From NCBI RefSeq assembly GCF_009758015.1, contig NZ_WSEL01000003.1:1984001-2048000 (forward strand): a stretch of DNA of 64,000 nt, given 5' to 3'. The position numbers and the translations under genes were made by a program. Source of the DNA: Ramlibacter pinisoli (GTDB taxonomy: Bacteria > Pseudomonadota > Gammaproteobacteria > Burkholderiales > Burkholderiaceae_C). This document shows, in pieces, positions 1-7,494 of this stretch (positions are counted from its first letter, which is position 1; every line of letters starts with the position of its first letter). A model generated the notes under the pieces. The model was not told the origin of the DNA. It saw only the letters and a program-made list of their open reading frames with translations, and did no database searches.

Positions 1-332
1 GAGGTGCCCTGCAGGATGACCGCCACGACGGTGGTGCGCGGCGTGTCCAGCATGCCCTTCTCGCTGGCGTAGCGGATGATCTGGTGGTGCGCCGCCATCA
101 GCGCGCTGGCCAGGAACTCGGCCGGGTCGGCCACCGTCGGCCGCGCGACCTTCTGGTACAGCGCCGAGATGGTCTGCAGCGCCAGCTGCGCGGCGACCTC
201 GCCCTCGGGGTGGCCGCCCATGCCGTCGGCCAGGACGAACAGGCCCGATTCCCGCGTGTAGCAGTAGCCCATGCGGTCTTCGTTCTTCTCGCGGCCGCCC
301 TTGCGGCTGATCTGGAAGACGGAGAATTTCAT
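1..332 (-). CDS. PP2C-family Ser/Thr protein phosphatase, C-terminus outside window
   Basis: The first 110 codons of a PPM/PP2C metal-dependent phosphatase are visible. Residues 1-20 carry the NEDR motif (metal-binding Asp after the first strand), followed by the signature ADGMGGH around residue 35. The family removes phosphate from Ser/Thr residues with two Mn/Mg ions. It starts 10 bases after the stop of the kinase gene on the same strand, so the two form a kinase/phosphatase pair that is probably cotranscribed and acts antagonistically. The gene runs off the left edge of the window, so the C-terminal domain cannot be judged. Confidence 0.9.
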   Translation of the reverse strand, partial: MKFSVFQISRKGGREKNEDRMGYCYTRESGLFVLADGMGGHPEGEVAAQLALQTISALYQKVARPTVADPAEFLASALMAAHHQIIRYASEKGMLDTPRTTVVAVILQGT

Positions 333-342
333 CGCCCGCGAC

Positions 343-1338
343 TCACTTGAGCTTGGCGCCGACGGTCGCCTTCTTCTTGGTGTCCGACACCATGTTGTCG
401 AACTGCAGGCGCATCTTCTCGCCCACGGTGAGCTTGGTGTAGCGCCGCTCGCCCTCGCGGCTGAGCTCCTTCTGCAGGGCGAACACCGACTGGGGGCGCG
501 ACAGCGGGTCGAGCGACATGCACCATTCGACCACCTCGATCAGGTTGTCCGAGTAGACCCCGCGCAGGCGCGACAGGGCCAGGGCCAGCCGGTCCTTCTC
601 GAGGCGCTGCGGGGCGTCGTTGGGCGGGTAGCCCTGCATGCAGGCATAGATGCAGGCGCCGATGGCATAGATGTCGGTCCACGGGCCCATCGACGAGTCG
701 CGCCGGTACATCTCGGGCGCGGCGAAGCCGGGCGTGTACATCGGCCGGATGAAGTTGCCTTCCTTGGACAGCACCTCGCGCGCCGCGCCGAAGTCGATCA
801 TCACCGCCTTGTTGTCGTCGGTGATGAAGATGTTGGCCGGCTTGATGTCCAGGTGCAGCATCTTGTGCTGGTGCACGATGCGCAGCCCGCGCAGGATCTC
901 GTCGAAGAGCGAGCGGATGGTGGACTCGCGGAACACCTTCTGCTTCTTCAGCTCGCGCGCGGTGATGATGAAGTCCTGCAGGGTCGCGCCCTCCAGGTAG
1001 TTCATCACCATGTAGACGGTCTCGTTCTCGCGGAAGAAGTTCAGCACGCTGACCACCGAGGCGTGCGAGATCTGGGCGAGCGAGCGGCCTTCCTCGAAGA
1101 AGCTCTTGAGGCCCAGGCGGTAGAGGGAGAGTTTCTCGGGCTGCACCTGCGGCAGCAGCTCGCCGGGAGCGCGGCCGGCCAGCGAGGCGGGCAGGTATTC
1201 CTTGATCGCGACCTGCTGCCCTTCGTTGTCGACCGAGAGGTAGACCACCCCGAAGCCGCCGGCCGAGAGCTTTCGCACAACGCGGTAGCCACCGATCACC
1301 GTGTCCGGTGGCAAGGGCGCTGGCTTGACCTTTGACAT
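343..1338 (-). CDS. Ser/Thr protein kinase (Hanks type)
   Basis: A 331-residue soluble kinase. The glycine-rich loop SAGGFG lies at residues 25-30, the ATP-anchoring VAIK lysine is K46, the catalytic loop reads HLDIKPAN (162-169, with Leu replacing the usual Arg of HRD) and the metal-binding DFG is at 182-184. The Arg-to-Leu change means activation-loop phosphorylation may not be needed. No transmembrane segment or PASTA repeat is seen, only a short Lys-rich tail, so it should act in the cytoplasm. The gene sits immediately upstream of a PP2C phosphatase and is divergent from yicC with about 70 bases between the start codons. Substrates are unknown. Confidence 0.92.
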   Translation of the reverse strand: MSKVKPAPLPPDTVIGGYRVVRKLSAGGFGVVYLSVDNEGQQVAIKEYLPASLAGRAPGELLPQVQPEKLSLYRLGLKSFFEEGRSLAQISHASVVSVLNFFRENETVYMVMNYLEGATLQDFIITARELKKQKVFRESTIRSLFDEILRGLRIVHQHKMLHLDIKPANIFITDDNKAVMIDFGAAREVLSKEGNFIRPMYTPGFAAPEMYRRDSSMGPWTDIYAIGACIYACMQGYPPNDAPQRLEKDRLALALSRLRGVYSDNLIEVVEWCMSLDPLSRPQSVFALQKELSREGERRYTKLTVGEKMRLQFDNMVSDTKKKATVGAKLK

Positions 1339-1407
1339 AATTTGAGACTGTAGGGGCCTCGACCGCCCCGGTTATCCTCGGTATCCCGCAACACCCCTGA
1401 AGAGTCG

Positions 1408-2322
1408 ATGGCAGTTTACAGCATGACCGGCTATGCCAGCGGCCAGCACAGCATGGCGCAGGCCGCGCCAGGTCAGGAAAGCCGAGGCCCGGCGGCCCGG
1501 GTGGGGCTGGAGATCCGCTCGGTCAACAGCCGCTTTCTCGACCTCTCCTTCCGCCTGTCGGAAGACCTGCGCCAGCACGAGCCTGCGCTGCGCGAACTGC
1601 TGCAGGGAAAGCTCAAGCGGGGCAAGGTCGAACTGCGCGCCGGCGTCGAGAGCGCCGCCTCCGACTCGGTGCGCGAACCCAGCGCGCGCCTGCTGCAGCG
1701 GCTGGCGTCGCTGCAGGACACCGTGCGCACCTGGCTGCCCGACGCCACCGCCCTGGGCGTGGCCGACGTGCTGCGGCTGGGCGCCGCCGACGAGGGAGCC
1801 CCGCGCGATCTGGCTGCGCCGCTGCAGGAGCTGGCGGCCAGGACGCTGGACGACCTGCTGGCCGCCCGCGCCCGCGAGGGCGCCCGGCTGGCCGACATGC
1901 TCCTGGGCCACCTGCAGCAGTTGCGCGAACTGGCCGCCCAGGCCAAGCCGCTGGTGCCCCAACTCGTCGAACAGCAGCGCGCGCGCTTCCTGGAGCGCTG
2001 GAACGAGGCCATGGGGCTGGCCGAGGGCGCCGCGACGCCGGAAGCCGCCCAGGACCGTGCCCTGAGCGAGGCCACCGCCTTTGCCATCCGCATCGACGTC
2101 GCCGAGGAACTGACCCGGCTGGCCGCCCACGTCGACGAGATCGAACGGCTGGTCCGCAAGGGCGGCGAAATCGGCAAGCGGCTGGATTTCCTGATCCAGG
2201 AACTGCACCGCGAAGCCAACACGCTGGGCTCCAAGTCGGCCGCGCTGGAACTCACGCGCATTTCCGTCGACATGAAGGTCCTGATCGAGCAGATGCGCGA
2301 GCAGGTCCAGAACATCGAGTAG
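1408..2322 (+). CDS. yicC: YicC family protein (RNA-processing factor)
   Basis: A 304-residue YicC-type protein. It begins with the family hallmark SMTGYA near residue 5, has the central EIRSVNSRFLDLSFR-type block near residues 33-50, and ends with the conserved DUF1732 segment (DFLIQELHREANTLGSK, about residues 257-273) followed by LIEQMREQVQNIE. The family is linked to RNA turnover in enterobacteria and to fitness in stationary phase. It lies directly upstream of gmk (19-base gap), an arrangement common in proteobacteria, so it is probably cotranscribed with gmk and rpoZ. An N-terminal insertion of about 20 residues rich in Ala/Gln/Gly (residues 10-30) is longer than in enteric homologs. 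Confidence 0.93.
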   Translation: MAVYSMTGYASGQHSMAQAAPGQESRGPAARVGLEIRSVNSRFLDLSFRLSEDLRQHEPALRELLQGKLKRGKVELRAGVESAASDSVREPSARLLQRLASLQDTVRTWLPDATALGVADVLRLGAADEGAPRDLAAPLQELAARTLDDLLAARAREGARLADMLLGHLQQLRELAAQAKPLVPQLVEQQRARFLERWNEAMGLAEGAATPEAAQDRALSEATAFAIRIDVAEELTRLAAHVDEIERLVRKGGEIGKRLDFLIQELHREANTLGSKSAALELTRISVDMKVLIEQMREQVQNIE

Positions 2323-2341
2323 GCGCACGAGCCCCACCTAG

Positions 2342-2962
2342 ATGGACTACCCCGGCAACCTCTTCGTCGTCGCCGCCCCCAGCGGGGCCGGCAAGTCGAG
2401 CCTGGTCAAGGCCCTGCTGGAACTCGATTCCCAGGTGCAGCCCTCGGTCTCGCACACCACCCGGCCGCCGCGCGGCCAGGAAAAGCACGGCCGCGAGTAC
2501 TTCTTCGTCTCGGCCCAGGAATTCGACCAGATGGTGCTGGCCGGCTCGTTCGTCGAGTGGGCCCACGTGCACGGCAAGCGCTACGGCACTTCCAAGAAGA
2601 TGATCGAGGACCGCATCGCCCAGGGCGCCGACGTCATCCTGGAGATCGACTTCCAGGGCGCGCTGCAGATCAAGCGCATCTTCGCCAATGCGGTGCTGGT
2701 CTTCATCCTGCCTCCGAGCTGGGAGGAACTGCGCTCGCGCCTGGAGCGGCGCGGCGAGGATGCCCCCCACGTCATCGAACTGCGCCTGCAGAACGCGGCC
2801 GAGGAGATGGCCAAGGCGACGGAATTCGACTTCGTTATAATCAACGAGTTGTTCGAGCGAGCCCTTTTCGACCTGAAGGCCATCGTTCATGCCCAGCGCC
2901 TGAAGTATTCCGCCCAACGCCGCGCCCGGGCCGAGACCTTCGAGGCCCTCCACATCCCCTGA
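2342..2962 (+). CDS. gmk: Guanylate kinase
   Basis: A 206-residue guanylate kinase, the normal family length, which phosphorylates GMP to GDP with ATP in the cytosol. The P-loop APSGAGKSS is at residues 12-20, the GMP-binding block with [13 protein letters not shown] follows at about 35-50, and the LID region RLERRGED is near 135. The gene lies between yicC and rpoZ and 12 bases upstream of rpoZ, in the classical gmk-rpoZ-spoT order that groups GTP supply with stringent-response genes. The ribosome-binding site ahead of the ATG is weak, which fits translation following yicC. Confidence 0.97.
   Translation: MDYPGNLFVVAAPSGAGKSSLVKALLELDSQVQPSVSHTTRPPRGQEKHGREYFFVSAQEFDQMVLAGSFVEWAHVHGKRYGTSKKMIEDRIAQGADVILEIDFQGALQIKRIFANAVLVFILPPSWEELRSRLERRGEDAPHVIELRLQNAAEEMAKATEFDFVIINELFERALFDLKAIVHAQRLKYSAQRRARAETFEALHIP
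2836..2841 (+). promoter_or_regulatory. Possible -10 box (TATAAT) inside gmk, upstream of rpoZ
   Basis: A perfect TATAAT lies within the gmk coding sequence about 135 bases before the rpoZ start. It is spelled by the codons GTT-ATA-ATC, and ATA is a rare choice for Ile in such a GC-rich gene, which suggests selection on the DNA rather than the protein. No good -35 box is visible at 16-18 bases, so this is only a candidate for an internal rpoZ promoter. Confidence 0.3.
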
Positions 2963-2974
2963 CTTGAGACCGCC

Positions 2975-3178
2975 ATGGCCCGCATCACCGTCGAAGACTG
3001 CCTCGAGAAGATCCCCAACCGTTTCCAGCTGGTGCTCGCCGCGACCTACCGCGCCCGCATGCTGAGCCAGGGCCACGCACCCAAGATCGAGAGCAAGAAC
3101 AAGCCCGGCGTCACCGCCCTGCGCGAGATCGCCGACGGCAAGATCGGCCTCGAGATGCTGAAGAAGGTGCCCGGCTGA
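2975..3178 (+). CDS. rpoZ: DNA-directed RNA polymerase omega subunit
   Basis: A 67-residue omega subunit, which helps fold and hold the beta' subunit of RNA polymerase. The N-terminus [17 protein letters not shown] and the following block with [10 protein letters not shown] are diagnostic; the C-terminus (residues 45-67) is shorter than in E. coli, as is usual in Burkholderiales. It is followed by a palindrome and a clear intrinsic terminator, so the yicC-gmk-rpoZ unit ends here and spoT is read separately. Confidence 0.97.
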   Translation: MARITVEDCLEKIPNRFQLVLAATYRARMLSQGHAPKIESKNKPGVTALREIADGKIGLEMLKKVPG

Positions 3179-3195
3179 GCGCAGCCGGGCCGGGC

Positions 3196-3215
3196 ATCCC
3201 GGCGCACGCCGGGAT
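3196..3215. repeat. Intergenic palindrome (REP-like)
   Basis: A perfect inverted repeat with 9-base arms (ATCCCGGCG / CGCCGGGAT) and a 2-base loop, just after rpoZ. It has the look of the small repetitive extragenic palindromes often scattered in proteobacterial genomes. No T-run follows, so it is not an intrinsic terminator by itself. Confidence 0.55.
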
Positions 3216-3296
3216 CCACGATCACCCACCGGGTCATGCACATCTCGTCCTGAACGGGCCACTTCCGGCCTGACCGGGCGTCGAGCCCGTCCAAAG

Positions 3297-3321
3297 AGCA
3301 CCGCCCACGCGGTGCTTTTTT
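3297..3321 (+). terminator. Intrinsic terminator of the gmk-rpoZ unit
   Basis: Stem AGCACCGC / GCGGTGCT (8 base pairs, 4-base loop) followed directly by a run of T residues. It stands about 120 bases after rpoZ. Because it must form in the RNA before spoT, it also argues against any spoT start codon placed within it. Confidence 0.88.
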
Positions 3322-3365
3322 CTTGCTGCCGCGCGCCTCACCGGGCCTGCGGCTACATTAGGGGC

Positions 3366-5636
3366 GTGAGTGCCGTCCTCCCCTCCAGGACGGGCAAGGG
3401 CTCGCGCCCCACCCCCGTCCTCCCCAGTCCGGCCGCCGCCAATGCCGCGGCCGCCAGCTTTGCCGCGCTCACGGCGCGCCTGGACTACCTGGAGCCGGGC
3501 GACGTGGAGCAGGTCCGGCAGGCCTACCGCTTCGCCGACGAGGCGCACCTGGGCCAGATCCGCGCCAGCGGCGAGCCCTACATCACCCATCCCATCGCCG
3601 TCGCGGCGCAGTGCGCCGAATGGAAGCTCGACGCCCAGGCGCTGATGGCGGCCTTGCTGCACGACGCGATCGAGGACTGCGGCGTCACCAAGCCCGATCT
3701 CATCGAGCGCTTCGGCGCGCCGGTGGCCGAATTGGTCGACGGCCTGACCAAGCTCGACAAGCTGCAGTTCAACACCCGCGAGGAAAGCCAGGCCGAGTCG
3801 TTCCGCAAGATGCTGCTGGCGATGGCCCGCGACGTCCGGGTCATCCTGATCAAGCTGGCCGACCGCACGCACAACATGCGCACGCTGGACGACGTGCCGC
3901 GCGAGAAATGGGGCCGCACCTCGCGCGAGACGCTGGACATCTACGCGCCGATCGCGCACCGCCTGGGCCTGAACCAGACCTACCGCGAACTGCAGGAACT
4001 GGCATTCCGCCACCTGCGCCCGTGGCGCCACAAGGTGCTGGACAAGGCGGTTGCGCGGGCCCGCAGCCGCCGCCGCGACCTGATCCAGAAGGTGCAGCGC
4101 GAGGTCGAGCAGGCCTTCGAGTCCGCCGGCATGAAGGTGCGCATCGCCGGCCGCGAGAAGACGCTGTACTCCATTTACACCAAGATGGACGAGAAGCACC
4201 TGTCGTTCGCGCAGGTCACAGACATCTACGGCTTCCGCGTCGTCGTTCCGTCGGTCACCGACTGCTACACGGCGCTGGGCATCCTGCACCAGACCTACAA
4301 GCCGGTGCCGGGCCGCTTCAAGGACCACATCGCCATCCCCAAGGTCAACGGCTACCAGTCGCTGCACACCACGCTGGTGGGCCCCTCGGGCGTGAACGTG
4401 GAATTCCAGATGCGCACCGAGGCCATGCACGTGGTGGCCGAGTCGGGCGTGGCGGCGCACTGGCTGTACAAGGCCAACCCCACCGACGCCGACACCGCCG
4501 AGCGCCTGGGCACCAAGTGGCTGCAGTCGCTGCTGGACATCCAGCACGAGACGCGCGACGCCGCCGAGTTCTGGGACCACGTCAAGATCGACCTGTTCCC
4601 CGACGCCGTCTACGTGTTCACGCCCAAGAGCCAGATCCTGGCGCTACCGCGCGGCGCGACGGTGGTCGACTTCGCGTACGCCATCCACAGCAACGTGGGC
4701 GACCGCACCGTGGCCGCCAAGATCAACGGCGTGCAGGTGCCGCTGCGCACGGAGCTGAAGAACGGCGACGTGGTCGAGGTCGTGACGGCCGCCGTGTCCA
4801 CCCCCAATCCGGCCTGGCTGGGGTTCGTGCGCACCGGGCGCGCGCGCTCCAAGATCCGCCACCACCTGAAGTCGCTGGCCCAGGCCGAATCGCAGGAACT
4901 GGGCGAGAAGCTGCTCGCCCAGGCGCTGCGCGCCGAAGGCATCGAACGGTCGCCGGCCGACGACGAGGAACACCACGCCATGTGGGAGCGGCTGCTGCGC
5001 TTCACCGGCAACAAGAGCCGGGCCGAGCTGCTCACTGACCTGGGCCTGGGCAAGCGCATCGCGGGCATCGTGGCCAAGCGCCTGATGACGCTGATGACCG
5101 AGCGCGGCGAGCGCCCCGACGCCCTGCTCATGACCCGCGAGCGCTACACCGCGCACGAGAACGTCTCGCAGGGCGGCGTGGTGCTCGATGGCAGCGAGAA
5201 CGCCTCGGTGCAGTTCGCCGCCTGCTGCCGTCCGGTGCCGGGCGATGCCATCGTGGGCTACCTCGGCCGTGGCGAAGGCCTGGTGGTGCACATGGAGGAC
5301 TGCGCCGTCGCACGGCGGCTGCAGCACAAGGACAGCGAGCGCTTCATCGGCGTCGAGTGGGCCGACGAGCCGGTACGGCCGTTCGAGACCATGGTCATGG
5401 TGACGGTGGCCAACACCAAGGGCGTGCTGGCCCGGGTGGCGTCGGCGCTAGCCGGTGTGGAAGCCGACATCACCCACGTCGACATGGACGACGACCGCGG
5501 CCAGGACGCCACCGACCTGCGCTTCCTGATCGCCGTGCGCGACCGCGCGCACCTGGAGGCCGTCATGCGCACCCTCAAGCGCACGCCCTCGGTGATGCGC
5601 GCCCAGCGGCTGCGCGCCGGGCACTCAGGCAGCTGA
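3366..5636 (+). CDS. spoT: Bifunctional (p)ppGpp synthetase/hydrolase
   Basis: A Rel/SpoT protein of 756 residues from a GTG start. Domains in order are the HD hydrolase (HPIAVAAQ near 75, LLHDAIED with H99-D100), the RelA/SpoT synthetase (about 230-350, including the block with NGYQSLHTT), TGS (about 390-450, starting at VYVFTP), a zinc-finger/helical region and a C-terminal ACT domain (about 665-740). It makes and degrades (p)ppGpp from GTP/GDP plus ATP. I chose GTG 3366 because it has AGGGG just upstream; the in-frame GTG at 3312 lies inside the rpoZ terminator hairpin. The 3' end overlaps the convergent greB by 12 bases. Confidence 0.95.
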   Translation: MSAVLPSRTGKGSRPTPVLPSPAAANAAAASFAALTARLDYLEPGDVEQVRQAYRFADEAHLGQIRASGEPYITHPIAVAAQCAEWKLDAQALMAALLHDAIEDCGVTKPDLIERFGAPVAELVDGLTKLDKLQFNTREESQAESFRKMLLAMARDVRVILIKLADRTHNMRTLDDVPREKWGRTSRETLDIYAPIAHRLGLNQTYRELQELAFRHLRPWRHKVLDKAVARARSRRRDLIQKVQREVEQAFESAGMKVRIAGREKTLYSIYTKMDEKHLSFAQVTDIYGFRVVVPSVTDCYTALGILHQTYKPVPGRFKDHIAIPKVNGYQSLHTTLVGPSGVNVEFQMRTEAMHVVAESGVAAHWLYKANPTDADTAERLGTKWLQSLLDIQHETRDAAEFWDHVKIDLFPDAVYVFTPKSQILALPRGATVVDFAYAIHSNVGDRTVAAKINGVQVPLRTELKNGDVVEVVTAAVSTPNPAWLGFVRTGRARSKIRHHLKSLAQAESQELGEKLLAQALRAEGIERSPADDEEHHAMWERLLRFTGNKSRAELLTDLGLGKRIAGIVAKRLMTLMTERGERPDALLMTRERYTAHENVSQGGVVLDGSENASVQFAACCRPVPGDAIVGYLGRGEGLVVHMEDCAVARRLQHKDSERFIGVEWADEPVRPFETMVMVTVANTKGVLARVASALAGVEADITHVDMDDDRGQDATDLRFLIAVRDRAHLEAVMRTLKRTPSVMRAQRLRAGHSGS

Positions 5637-6191
5637 CGCGGCCTGCGGCGCCGGGTAGCGCACCTCCAGCACCTCGACCTCCTGCACGCCGGCAGGCGTG
5701 ACGAGCTTGACCACGTCGCCTTCGGCGGCCTTGAGCAGCGCACGCGCGATCGGGGAGATCCAGCTCACCTGGCCGTGCAGGCTGTCGGCCTCGTCGATGC
5801 CCACGATGGTGATGGTGCGCTCGGCGCCCGACTCTTCCGCATAGGAGACCGTGGCCCCGAAGAACACCTGGTTGTGCCCGTGGTGCAGCGTGGGATCGGT
5901 GACCTCGGCGATCTCGAGCCGCTTGGTGAGGAAACGGATGCGGCGGTCGATCTCGCGCAGCCGCTTCTTGCCGTACAGGTAATCGCCGTTCTCGGACCGG
6001 TCGCCGTTGCTGGCGGCCCAGTGCACGACCTCGACCACCTTGGGCCGCTCCTCGTCGATCAGCTGCAGCAGTTCGGCCCGCAGCCGCGCGTAGCCTGCGG
6101 GGGTGATGTAGTTGCGGCCGCTGGGCGGCAACGCCGGACCTGCGTCCTCGTCGTCCTCGCTGTCGGTTTCACGGGTGAACGCCTTGCTCAT
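5625..6191 (-). CDS. greB: Transcription elongation factor GreB
   Basis: A 188-residue GreA/GreB factor that rescues backtracked RNA polymerase by stimulating transcript cleavage in the secondary channel. From about residue 25 it has the N-terminal coiled coil, with the acidic tip GDRSENGDYLYG near residues 60-70, and a C-terminal FKBP-like domain with VSWISPIARAL near 150. The tip and the YGKKRLREIDRR block favour GreB over GreA. The start MSKAF at 6191 gives normal GreB length; upstream in-frame codons look like non-coding sequence. The first 25 residues are unusually acidic. The gene is convergent with spoT and the two coding ends overlap. Confidence 0.93.
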   Translation of the reverse strand: MSKAFTRETDSEDDEDAGPALPPSGRNYITPAGYARLRAELLQLIDEERPKVVEVVHWAASNGDRSENGDYLYGKKRLREIDRRIRFLTKRLEIAEVTDPTLHHGHNQVFFGATVSYAEESGAERTITIVGIDEADSLHGQVSWISPIARALLKAAEGDVVKLVTPAGVQEVEVLEVRYPAPQAASAA

Positions 6192-6315
6192 GATCCCAAG
6201 CATAGCCACCGGCGGCGGACGCGTCGGCGTCGCTGTCCTACATGCGGCGTCGTCCCTTTCTGCCCCTGCTGCTGCTGGGCCAGCCCCACCATCGCGCGAA
6301 GGAGAACCGCCGCCC

Positions 6316-6606
6316 ATGACCACGCGCCTGATCAACCCGACCGCCGAAGATGCCCACTGGCAGCTGAGCTTCCGCACCGAGCCGTACTACCGCGCCGGGC
6401 TGGGCTACGACGACTATGGGCCGGCCTACCGCGTGGGCTACACGGCGCCGCTGCGCCGCAGCGGCCGTTTCGACGAGCTGGAGGACACGCTGCGGCTGGA
6501 CTGGGAACGGGTCAAGGGCCGCTCCCGCCTCACCTGGGACGAGGCGCGCGGCGCCGTGCAGGCAGCCTGGGCACGGGTGTGCGACGAGGAAGTGCTGGCG
6601 GCCTGA
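6316..6606 (+). CDS. Conserved hypothetical protein with DDYGPAYRVG motif
   Basis: A 96-residue soluble protein starting at an ATG with AAGGAGA upstream. It is rich in Arg, Tyr and Trp and carries a Y-R-x-G-x-x-Y-DDY-x-PAYR-x-G pattern at residues 19-38. I recognise this pattern from small proteins of unknown function in many Burkholderiales, often next to stress genes; that recollection is not tested here. No catalytic motif, signal peptide or membrane segment is visible. The neighbours give no firm clue to its role. Confidence 0.65.
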   Translation: MTTRLINPTAEDAHWQLSFRTEPYYRAGLGYDDYGPAYRVGYTAPLRRSGRFDELEDTLRLDWERVKGRSRLTWDEARGAVQAAWARVCDEEVLAA

Positions 6607-6750
6607 AGCCGGCAAGCGCGACACCGGTGATCTCCTACACCCCCCGATGTCATCGCCTGACGATGATTCACGGCCCCGCTCCCAACAATCCAGTCACATG
6701 AACCGAGCAGTCAGGCCAGCAACGTCGCCGAATTCCACAAGGCTCGCCCG

Positions 6751-7488
6751 ATGAGCGTCGCCGCCCAGACTCAGGGCACCGCGCAGGCCCAGCCGTCCGC
6801 GCGCCGCCCCCGCACCAACGCCGAAGCGGCCCGCTACGGCGTGCTGCGCCGGCTTGCGCCCGCGCTCAAGCACGACATGGTCGTCCACCTGCAGGCGGTT
6901 GCCATGCTGGCCGAAGTGCTGACGGCGCGGCTGGAGCGCGGCACGCCCTCGCCTGCCGACCTCGAGGCCAGCATCGGCAAGATGAACCGGCTGGCGCGCG
7001 ACGCCGTGATGACGTCGCTCAAGGTGGCGGCCTGGATCTCGCCGTCGGACGACGAGACGACCCGCCTGCGCGACGGCGTGGACGACTGCGTGGCGCTGCT
7101 GCGCAGCAGCTTCAACTTCCGCGGCTGCACCCTGGCCAACGAGGTGCCGGAGGCCGACTTCGAGGTGTCCCGCGTGGCCCTGCGGCACCTGGTGGCTGCT
7201 TCGCTGCTGTCGATGGCCGACGCCGCCGGCAAGCCCAGCGACCTTGTTGTGCTGGCCGAGATCTCGCCCGGCTTCGCGGTGCTCACCGTGCGCTGCACGC
7301 CGCGCAGCGACGACGACGGCGCAGTGGACGCCATCGCGGCGGAGCCCGGCTACCGGGCCCTGGACTGGAACGACGTGCAGGCCCTGGCGCTGTCCGAGAG
7401 CATCGAGCTGCTGCGCACGCAGGACCAGATCGTCATGCGCATCCCGCGCATGGTGGCGACGACGCCGCTGCAGATCGCGCCGGTCTGA
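6751..7488 (+). CDS. Degenerate histidine-kinase-like protein
   Basis: A 245-residue soluble protein without membrane segments. Residues 30-60 (RLAPALKHDMVVHLQAV) resemble a HisKA dimerisation helix with a histidine in KHD, and residues 105-160 resemble a two-component ATPase N-region reduced to a remnant. The G boxes needed for ATP binding are not visible. It could be a phosphotransfer or dimerisation partner for the receiver and c-di-GMP proteins encoded just downstream, but this is inference from fold-like similarity only. It ends 6 bases before the stop of the convergent GGDEF-EAL gene. Confidence 0.55.
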   Translation: MSVAAQTQGTAQAQPSARRPRTNAEAARYGVLRRLAPALKHDMVVHLQAVAMLAEVLTARLERGTPSPADLEASIGKMNRLARDAVMTSLKVAAWISPSDDETTRLRDGVDDCVALLRSSFNFRGCTLANEVPEADFEVSRVALRHLVAASLLSMADAAGKPSDLVVLAEISPGFAVLTVRCTPRSDDDGAVDAIAAEPGYRALDWNDVQALALSESIELLRTQDQIVMRIPRMVATTPLQIAPV

Positions 7489-7494
7489 CGGCTC

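Noticed and set aside
3312..3365. N-terminal extension of SpoT from GTG 3312
   Set aside because: It starts inside the intrinsic terminator of the preceding operon and encodes a Cys-rich stretch unlike SpoT.
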